64,000 nt of DNA from contig NC_135553.1 of the NCBI RefSeq assembly GCF_964340395.1, forward strand, positions 21,992,949 to 22,056,948. The letters run 5' to 3'. The notes beneath the pieces were generated by a model, which saw nothing but the letters and a program-made list of their open reading frames with translations, had not been told where the DNA came from and did not search any database. A program made the translations under genes and the position numbers. Positions 15,344 to 25,600 of the stretch are shown piece after piece (within the stretch, counting starts at the first letter, position 1; each line of letters opens with the position of its first letter). The DNA is from Glandiceps talaboti (taxonomy: Eukaryota; Hemichordata; Enteropneusta; Spengelidae).

Positions 15344-15491
15344 CGTTATTGTAATGTCCGTACGGTGAATCCGCTGAACCATCCTCTAAACGACTGAGTA
15401 TTTCTCCTTTTCCGACATCACTGTCTCCCACAACGAGAAATTTCAACATATAGTCGTAGGGTTTGCCAACATTTGTGGAACCCATGTCCAT
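15344..15491 (-). CDS. RAB40: RAB40 family GTPase, first coding exon (partial gene)
   Basis: The minus strand reads a 49-codon exon beginning [19 protein letters not shown], then [13 protein letters not shown], then [17 protein letters not shown], and ends in a phase-1 donor (AACG|GTGAGT). This follows the vertebrate Rab40 N-terminus closely, including SYDYLLKFL and the family-specific P-loop GDSDVGKGE, which has Gly where most Rabs have Ser/Thr after GK. Known Rab40 proteins are Rab-like GTPases with a C-terminal SOCS box that recruit Cullin5 ubiquitin ligase at membranes and the cytoskeleton. The start is the first ATG of an MDM pair, and a second in-frame ATG follows two codons later. The next exon should begin with GG followed by an IDYKTTT-like segment. 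The remaining exons were not found and probably lie beyond the window. The exon is divergent from the PRDM gene. Confidence 0.9.
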
Positions 15492-16192
15492 CGCCGCTGA
15501 ACAACGAGCTCGACAGAGCTCTCAAGCAGGCGAACTTCGGCGTGTTAGGAGCTCAAAATATACTGTAAAATCTACCTTACTGGCATAACCGATGTAATTA
15601 GTACCGTGCTGAAGGCTTTAGCACACGGTAAGTCCCTATTTAACCTAAAATTTGACGGTTTTTCAATAATGTCGAAGAGATTTGTCATGTGCGATCAGCT
15701 GTTCATCGAGGTACAGACAACGGCGATCATCATTGTGACACTGCGACGTCGAGTCAAAATGTGTTGTTTATGAAAGTGTTGCAATCCCAGAATTCTCACT
15801 TGACGCATGCGTATTTGATGTTTTCCGATAGTTGTTTGTTTTGTTTGCTCCAATTAGGTCTGAAGGATACGTATGCGTACACAGTGCACAGCTAGGTAAA
15901 CCTCTAAATTTCTTTAAAATTGTCAGAATCATAACATGGCAAACAGAGCAGTTAGAATCCAGCATAATAAGTACATGTTATTGTGCAATTTTATGGTCAA
16001 CAGATATTTCAATGCATCGTTTCCTTTTCACCTTTATGCCTATGGCCTTTAGTGCCTGTACATCTCTAGACTACTACAATTTACAAAATAGATTCATACA
16101 TACACCCAATCGTGTACACACACTGCAGAACACGTACACATCATACGCTCTTTGCATCGACTGTATGTATTCACGCATTTCATTTCTAACAG
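15492..16192. promoter_or_regulatory. Putative bidirectional promoter, RAB40/PRDM-like, with inferred non-coding exon
   Basis: This interval separates the RAB40 start codon on the minus strand from the first coding exon of the PRDM-like gene on the plus strand. From about 15240 to 15780 CpG dinucleotides are visibly more common than in the surrounding AT-rich sequence. A plausible 5' UTR exon of the PRDM-like gene ends at 15895, with donor CTAG|GTAAAC, and would splice to the acceptor at 16192 (CTAACAG). No TATA box was identified with confidence. The start sites are inferred, not seen. Confidence 0.5.
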
Positions 16193-16212
16193 GATTGCTA
16201 TTGCAACAAACA

Positions 16213-16687
16213 ATGGGTAGAAAGAGTAAGATGTCATTGAGGGCAAAACGCCTCAATGAACTAAAAGAACTGAAGAGGAAATTAAGAGCGTCACAGCGAG
16301 AAGAGGGAGGAGATCACAGTCCCTCTATCAGTATAACGAGGGACTGTGGAGAAGATGTTGCTATGGAAACTCCAAATAGTGATGCTTCAGACGAAGGGTC
16401 ATCAGCACCAACAGGAAATAGCAATACATCAAAAGCTGTTGGCACCATAGCCAGCAGGGTACGACAGAAGAAAAGACAGAATCTTATCCAAGTTGTTGAG
16501 GCGATGAAGAGAAGAAAGAATAGCAGAGATCATAGCTGTCAGGGAGATGGTGCCAAAGTCTGTGTAGGCCTGAATGATGAACAACTGAGTAATATAGGGG
16601 TCTTCCTAAAGAAACAAACCAATGTTATACAACAACATTTACAACAACACAGTGATGGAGATAGTGGAAACCATGACTCAATAACAA
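16213..16687 (+). CDS. PRDM-like gene, coding exon 1 (residues 1-158)
   Basis: The acceptor CTAACAG ends at 16192 and the first ATG in the exon is at 16213. The exon encodes MGRKSKMSLRAKRLNELKEL, then an acidic Ser/Asp-rich middle, a basic RVRQKKRQ patch and a Gln/His-rich end. The donor ACAA|GTAAGA is at 16688 (phase 1). The frame stays open to 16746, but that extension is intronic. Confidence 0.75.
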
Positions 16688-19600
16688 GTAAGAAGTTTGA
16701 TGCCATATCATATATATCATACATGTATATTGCCTTCTGTCCCTAAGCCTTACAAGTAAAGTTGTACACATCCATACCAAAAATATTGGATTTATTCTCT
16801 GACTGTTCCATAGCGTGACGTGTACTGTAATTCATATCATTGGATGACGATTGTTGAAATGTGAGACAAAATGTTCAATATTTAGCGGAAGCATTATCCT
16901 CACATTGTCAAATTTACGGAAAGCTTGGTTTGACAACATTGTACAATAACATTTGTCTCTCAAGCAGAAAGTATGTGTTAAGAATTTTTGTCACTGTGCT
17001 TCATCGCTTCATAGTGACAAGTAGAAATCATTCGATAAAATATTTTTCTTTATTCAGTGAAGGAGAATACAAGTGACCTAAGAGGCCTTGTATGTTGCAG
17101 CAACTCATAGTAACAAACCCTGTAGGTTACAAGTATTTTCCAGCTAAATGAAACAAAATATCAAGGAATAGTATTCCTCCTCTAGCATAATTTATATAAA
17201 AAAAATCTTAGGTGGATTTGAAATATTTTGACTCATTTTTTTGAGCACCACAGAACCAGTGATATTAATCCATGTTGTTGTATTGTCAAGCTAGCAGGAT
17301 ATAACATCCATATTTTCTGTTTAAAAACAATGACTTGGTCTGTGCATGGTTTAATACCCCTCTTAATAACATTCCTGTTGGAATAATCAGTAGAAAGAAG
17401 AAAAATATTGGGGAATAATCTCGCATATAAATTAATTGTAGAATTTATTGGACATTACTGGTGCAATGAAGTGTGTATACATTGTACATGTAAATTGTAC
17501 ATGAGAAAATCAGTAGAAAATAGCTTCACGCAATCTCTGACAGATAATGTATACAAAATGTGCAGCTAGCTACATTGTAGACATCAAATTAAAATACTTC
17601 ATTTTTTCACTCATCTTTTTATAATCTAGATAATGCTAACAGTAAACGTATGAAAATGGAAACATTATTTCTTACAGTATAGGTACCATAATTTTGATCC
17701 TTTTGTGTGTCTGTTAAGAATTTAGAAAATCATCTTTCTAGTTTTCTGTTAATACCAATTTCTCAGTTAAATTATGTTCTCTGTGAACAAAGTACATGTA
17801 ACTACAACACCAGCTCTACTGTAATTACTAAGCACTCTCTTGATGAAACTAAAATCATCTTATGATGCAAAAATGGTATCAAAAAATTCATGAGACCCAA
17901 GATGTTCTTTTCATCTTCCCTAACTAGTAACTTCAGGAGGTGTTGCTTGGCTGATATCGGAGTGTGAAAAAAAATCCCAGGGAGAACAATATTGTATGTA
18001 ATACTGTATGCAATATTTTCCACAAATACATATATTTTGAGTTTGTCTGCTCTGTTTCATCCATACCGTTTTCAACATATTTACTTTTTGACAGACCCAC
18101 CAACTACACTAAAGATCAAGAATGAAATGAAGAAACTATATGGTTCTAATTTGAGGTACACTTTGGTGAGAGATACAATACTGCCAGATAGACTGACAGG
18201 AAGTAAAGCACTGTGTAGCATGCCATGGGTAAGACTGTTTTCAGTCTGAATTCACCAAGGTGTGAATTTATAAATGAGGTGTGAATTTATAAATGACAAA
18301 ATGTAAGAGTACAAATGTACATGAAGTCTTTGGTACACCACAGTATTAATATTAGCAAACACAATTACATGTATATATAAAAACATGTACATGTGTATAA
18401 CATTTCTTGGGGTTGATGGGGGGGGAGCAATAGTTCAATGTCAAATAAAAAACTAAATTGTTTTAGTTAGGCTTCAGATTCTTCCATATCTCTCGATTTG
18501 ATGACATTTTCTTGAATTATTTGTATTTAGAAGTAAAACAATTCCATTGAAAGTAAAGTCGATATTGTAGTATGAGAACTAAAAATGGTTCAACCCCCAC
18601 CCCCTAACTAAAAGAATTTACTTTTTTATTCTATATTGAACTGTTGACCATGCCCCTTAAAGAGTTTAACTGTAGACATTGGCAAGCTGTGGTTTAACAA
18701 GCATATCAGTGTTTTTTATTTGTGAAGGTATTGGATCTCCCAATAATAGAGAGGTCAGCGATTGACACAGTTCTTCATACCTGAAATTGAAAATTACTGC
18801 CAAGGTGTATCACCAAAAACAAGAATCATTTGAGTTCTTGATTCACACCATGACTTCCACTCCATGCACTGCATATATGCAGTGCTGCAGTCATGTTGAG
18901 AATAAGTCAATATTCATGTTCGGTTTTGATCCTCTACAGCATGAGGTAAAAATGCTCATGCAGGCACCGAGAATGATAGTAACATTGATATGATGAGCAA
19001 GAACCCATGTTATAAATTCAGAGGTGCACTTCTTCTTATTCTTTCGAATCTCAGACTTTTCTTGCTGCATTTTTTCAAGCTCTGTGGCATATTGTATTAT
19101 TACTGACCCCAATAAGTCAAAGATACCCAATAAACACCTGTATTTTGAATAGTGACAAATCATGACTTTTATTCTCTTTTAAAACTTTAATAATTGACTG
19201 TTCAATTTTGTCTTGTTAGCAACTACTTGTAGGTCAGTCTGAAGCAAATGGTGGTGAACTTGGAGTGTATAGTAAGGCATACCTTAAAGTTAATACAGTG
19301 TTTGAACCATTATCTGGTCCATCTCTTTTACCTGAAGATGTTACTACAGATATCAATTCTAGATTTCTCTGGCCTGTAAGTATATAACAATGTATATATA
19401 ATAGACATTGTTAGCTATTGGATAAGAGACTCAAGAAATAATGGTACAACCAAGATCAGGGTGGCATGGAAAGTGTAATCTACACAACATTGTTATGATT
19501 GAACCCATCATCATTTTTTTTCCCTTTGAGTATACCGCTCAGTATTTATGTAAATAGTTTTCACATTTATCAATAATTATGAGACAAGTAAGTTACAATG

Positions 19601-22600
19601 TATCACTGTCATGCATTCACTAACAAGTTACCCAGCCTTTACAAGGTTGTTGTGTTTGGTAAACAGACCATGAGTGGAGATTTGATATCAACATTTGTTT
19701 TGACTATAAAAGTGTAAAATGGTACCACCTATAGTAATACAATGTTGCAATGACTGTCTCCAAAAAATACTACAGAATCAATAAGTCGGCACCCTGGCAC
19801 TAACTGAGTGGCATTTGCAAAGGGAAAAACTAAAGGTTGTCTCAGTCATAGCAATGTTGCATAGAACTTTCAACACTTTCCATACAACCTGTATCTTGGT
19901 TGTGTTGTATTCAGGGTTTCCTGTAGATGTTTTGGAGACGAAGGAGTTGAAGCTACACTAGTTGTAACTGAAGTATTAATTTTTTAATCAGACAACCAAC
20001 AATATATTCTCTCCTAAAATTGATGAAATACCAATAATTTGACATTATTTAGTGAAAGTTGCAGCTATTAGGACTTTAAATGGTAAAGGATACATTAAGA
20101 TTCATTACATGTACGTTTTAAAAACAATTCATATTTTAAGGAGATAAAATACATTGGTTCAACTAACTTTCATATATCTATACATGTATGTAGCCAACAT
20201 CAGTCAGAACTTGGGTAAAAGTGACATATTATTGTCAACTGCTTGTATAGTTTAGCAATTACAATAACAATAGAAACAGTCAACGAGTCGTTTTAATGGA
20301 AGGTGCCTAGCAAGGCCCATACATCACTTCAGTCTAAGTTCAGATCGATACTAGCTCCATACTAATAAGTTAAAGCGAATGAAGCCAATGCATTTTATGT
20401 CATTTGACATATATAAGTTTCAATTAAAAATGGTGAATTCACAAGGTATCCTTCCCTAACCCCCAACACAGACTTACAGTTACGTGTACACTAGTAAAAA
20501 CCGTGATTTATACTTTCTTGATGCCAGCTGAGTACTTACAATAAATCCATCACATATCAATCATGTCCTATCAGGGTTATAACTGTTACATCATGTTGTA
20601 TTATTGTCTCGTCAGATTTACGATGAAGAGGGAAACATATCGGTACTCTTGGATTTATCCAATGAGGATTCCTCAACATGGCTACGTTATATGAACCCAG
20701 CCCCTAAACAAGGACAACAGAATGTAGAAGTTAGGTTTGTACAGGTATGTTAAGTCACAACCACAATATCAGATAAAGAAGTACAAGTTTTGAAGCCATT
20801 TGTCACAAAATGAAGATGTTTTCTGGCATGATGTTTAGACAATAATTTATGGCTAGTGAGATCCAGTTTTGGATATGGTGTTTCATTGGGCTGTTGCCAT
20901 ATACAAATGTCAGTTGAACAGCCCTTCAAGTATAAGTTTCCATAGTCCACTGAAGACTGTTTGCAAGTCATACCCAAACAACTTTTCCAATGGTTGACTG
21001 GTTGCATTTATTTTTGTGCATCTATGCTTAAACTCCAAGTCAAACCCTAAAAATTATTTTCATATGACCTGAATATTCAGTGAGTAGTTTTGTCAATTTT
21101 ATTAATTTTCAGATAGCTCATCTCAATTAGGGGTGAAATCAATAGTTCAATGTAGGATAAAAAACTAAATTCTTTTACTGGGGGGGGGGGGGGGGGGGGA
21201 TGAGCCATTTTGGTTCTCATCCTACAAAAGCAGATGGATGGATGTTTTGTACCCCTAAATACAAATATTCCTTTAAAAAATGTCAAATTGAGAAAAGGAA
21301 GAATTTTTGCTCTAGTAAACGCATGGCACTAAAATAAAGTGTCAACAAAAGAACTATTTTTTACTCACTACATACTGGCTTTATACTCATAGCACTACTA
21401 ATACTTCTACCTACTGATTTGAAATTGATTGCGTGGTTTGAAGCAATTCTCAATTTTGGCCAATTTAGTTGGTGGGAGGGGGTCCTAAGTATAAGAATTT
21501 ATTTGTTTATCCTGCATATTGATCTTGCCCCTTTATAGTGGCAACACAGTAAGTTTTGATAATGATGTATATCAGGTACCTACAGTGAACAAGAATCTAG
21601 TGAAATAATACTCATTTTGATAATCCATATGTCATATTTATTTTTGTTGCTGGTGACAGAACACAATATTTTTTGTGACCATGAAGAACATTAGACCAGG
21701 GAATGAACTTCTGTATTGGTTTTCCCCACCATATTGTAAGATGCAATATTTACAGCCTGATCCAGAGAGACAGCCAATGAGGTTTGGTAAGTACTGAAGC
21801 AAGTTTTCCTTCTCAGGTTCTTTGACAGTATAATGTTATGGCAGCCAATAACTAATGCAGTTATTGGGGGGGGGGGGGGGGGGGGGTTGACATTTCATAC
21901 ACAGCCTATGATTTGATTTGATTTGATTTGATTTGATTTGTTAAAAAAAATATTCAGAAAACCACAACCAAAATGTCAACTATCACATTCGCAGGAAAGA
22001 CAAAACAGATACATCAATGAATACCTTTGCCGAGTATGACACAAAAAAGTTTCCATTTACTTGAATGAATTTCAAATCACATAGCTCATGTGTCTAATAA
22101 AATTCCTAGTTAGTCCCCGCCGGACGAAGTCCGGGACGGGGACTTATGGATTGGGGTCCGTCTGTCCGTCCGTCCGTCCGTCCGTCCATCCGTCCGCAGC
22201 TGTTTCTTGGAGATGCCTGAACCGATTTTTTTCAAACTTGGTACAGGGGCAACATACAATGGCATACATATGCACGTCAATTTGTTTCATGATACGATCC
22301 AATATGGCCGCCTAGCAGCTATTTTGTTTGCTAATTTTCCCTGTTTAAAGCCAAAACTCAGACATGCTTGAACAGATCTCATTCAAAGTTGGCATTAGGA
22401 CAGTGTTCTATGACATACATGTGCATATTCACTGTTGTTGTGATACGATCCAATATGGCCGCCTGGCAGTCATTTTGTTTGCGATTTTTCTATGTCCAAA
22501 GCCATAACTCAGACATGCTTGAACAGATCTCATTCAAGGTTGGCATTAGGACAGTGTTCTATGACATACATGTGCATATCCATTTTCGTCGTGATACAAT

Positions 22601-25600
22601 CCAATATGGCTACCTGCCAGCCATTTTGTTTGTGAATTTTCCATGTCCAAAGCCATAACTCAGACATGCTTGAACAGATCTCATTTAAAGTTGGTATTAG
22701 GATAGTGTTCTATGACATACATGTGCATATTCATTGTTATTGTGATACGATCCAATATGGCCGCCTGACAGCCATTTTGTTTGCGATTTTTCTATGTCCA
22801 AAGCCATAACTCAGACATGCTTGAACAGATCTCATTCAAAGTTGGTATTAGGACAGTGTTCTATGACATACATGTGCATATTCATTTTCATCGTGATACG
22901 ATTCCCCATACCCGACCAATCCTTTATTGTTGTAGGCATGTTCCATGTCCAACAAGCAGATACAACATATCTAAGTCTGTTTGATTTAGGTTCACAAGTG
23001 TTGTTGCGTGATCAGAGTAGTGATAATTCCTTAAAATTCAATCATAGCGGGGACTATGTCATTCTCAATGGCTTGTTTACGTATATATCAATATGATGAC
23101 AAAACCTGATTTTGTCAACATACAAAAATGAGTTAGTTTTATACTTCAGTGAGTATTTTCAAGAAGTTGAATTGAACAACCTAATTTTGTGACACTCCTA
23201 GATCATAAAGCCAAAAGTTTGGTTGTAAATATTGTAAGTACTACTTCAGTGAGTATTTTCAAGAAGTTGAATTGAACAACCTAATTTTGTGACACTCCTA
23301 GATCATAAAGCCAAAAGTTTGGTTGTAAATATTGTAAGTACAACTTTTTTTTGAAAGTAGCAGTTGGATTCCTGACATAATTCTAGCTAGTGTGCCCTTT
23401 CATAAATAACAAAACATTTTTGTTGAGGATCAAATTGATAAAAAAGGTACGTTTTCTTGCAAGTCACAGCATAGTGAGGGATAGGAAAACATCAAATTTT
23501 GGTGGTCGCAGGAAATTACTGTCTGGTAGTGTTACATACATGTATAATTGGTTCAGTGGGCACACTGATCCTGACATAGAGGGCGCACTTACCAATTTCC
23601 TCGCACCATGCCAAAGTGAAATAACTGTTTGTAACTTGTTTTCCTTCCTTTCAGAATGTGACAAATGTAAAGTACAGTTTGATTCACCACTGTATGCTCA
23701 CAGACATATCACCATATTTCATCCGTATGGATTGAAAAGAGACAAGCATACATGTTACATATGCAAAGAAGTCATTTATGGTAAGAAAAAACTGATTGAA
23801 CATATGGAGAAACAACACGGAACTAAAGCTGGCTGGCAGTGTGAGGAATGTGGAAAGGTACTAGTATACATTTTTTATTCATTCATCAGAAGAAAATACT
23901 CATGACCTAAGGGGACTTGTCTCTAGGTGTGAGATGAGTCATTTGCATATGTTAAATTCTTTAAGTAATTGATTCTCTCAACACTGAGAAAGACATAGTT
24001 TTTGGCTGAAATCAAGAACGTGAAATATATCACTTTGTTAAGTTGTGTCAAGATATGGAGGTTGCTTGGTTTGATTGTAAGGTGACTATTTTATGTTTTA
24101 TTAGGCTGTACATAGCAGATCCTACTTAAAGGAACACAAACGTAAAGTACACCAATCTGAAGAGAAAGCTAGAAGGTATCGGTGTCAACAGTGTGGTAAA
24201 AGGTTTAAATGTAGAGCACATCTGAGGAGACATGTGGAATGTGTTCATGTCCGTAAGTAGACTAACCTACTCCATATTCCAGTTATAAAAAAGATTTCAT
24301 GGTTTGGCCACTAGGGGTGCCATTCACAAGCTATTTGTTGGCAGGAAGTGAGGGCCAGATTAGTAGAGTATTGTAGCATAAAGTCAGCAGACACTAAAGT
24401 TACCACTCATTCTCTATGTTGTGCCTACAATATTAGCAACTACCAGTAATGAAAACATTCCTAACCACTACTGTAATACTCTGTTATGGACATTCAGAGT
24501 TCTTTCACACACATTTCATTCACTGCTTCAACCAACCAGTGGCCATGTCACAAATATTAGCCCTCACTTTGCCAAATCTGGTGCGCCGCCTTGTGGTGGT
24601 TGCCTGAGAAATGGCTAGAACTTCAGTAATTGGAACACAGCATAATAGTGGCTTTTGCCAAGTTTTGAAAAATGATATCATAATGCAACTTTAATTTCTT
24701 ATTAGCTTGTGTGCACACTGTCAGTTGTCTGACTTGATTCAACATGTTGTAGTAGTTGGAATACTGTAAGAATATTTCATATACCATCACCGACATCAGA
24801 CCGTTGACAAACGGAACCTGTTACATACAGGGAGAGTAAACAAGTGAATTGGATTAATAACTCTTGGTGTACAGCATGTCGGAAATACAGAGAGACAAGA
24901 ATTACATTCCATCATTTGATAAGAACAGTTGTATGGCCTCTTTACATAATAGTTTGCTTTCACAAACAAATTTGAAGTTTTCCTAGGAATTTGTGTACAT
25001 GTAAAGAGGCCATCATAGTGTTCTTATCAAACCATGAAATGTAACACATGTCTCAGCTGTTCCAACATGCTGTGTAAAGTGTTATTAATCGAATTCATTT
25101 GACTAATGTCTACTTTCCCTGTTTGTAACAGGTTCCGGAATGTCCATCAACGGTCTGATGTCGATGATTTACCGGGTGTATGAAATAAAAGTTAACCACA
25201 AATACTCTTTAAGTTATAAACCGTATTGCTTTAATATGAGCGTAGATTTCACAGTTAATTTACATCAATTTCATATCATGTCACGAATAGGTAACTTTTT
25301 GCAAATTCATTTCTGAGAACTGATTTACATTTTTTCCATTTTGAGCACATCAATTTTGTATATTTTAAATAACCATCAGAGTCAAATAAATGACTTGATT
25401 GTGAAATACTTTGGTGGGAGTGGATTCTTGCTGCGTGTCATTTTTTCATTTTAAAAGGAACATGAAGGGAAGTGCTTCTTTGATACGTTTCAAAGTTAAA
25501 ACTAAATTTCAACTTTTTCTGATTTCAGGTAACTTTAAATGGGAATGTGAATACTGCAACAAGAAATTTTCTCTGAAGAAGTACCTTGAAAAACATGTGA

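Larger units (their letters stand above)
21787..23654 (+). other. PRDM-like intron 5, largely repeats
   Basis: A 1.9 kb intron between the PR domain and the first finger exon. It holds a 22-nt G run (21866-21887), five GATTT units (about 21911-21938), the 151 bp tandem array (22092-22910) and a perfect 100 bp duplication (23143-23342). The longer open frames in it are frames of the array and not genes. Confidence 0.8.

Noticed and set aside
15832-16212. Upstream extension of the PRDM-like reading frame from an ATG at 15832
   Set aside because: It crosses a good acceptor (CTAACAG at 16192) and has non-protein-like composition. The first ATG after the acceptor, 16213, is preferred.
22088-23096. 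Open frames across the 151 bp array
   Set aside because: The same frame recurs in each unit with stops between units, and it lies in an intron defined by well-supported PR and finger exons.
25411-25528. Extension of the last PRDM-like exon to an ATG at 25411
   Set aside because: The acceptor GATTTCAG at 25528 joins in phase with the previous exon, and the extension is intronic in composition.
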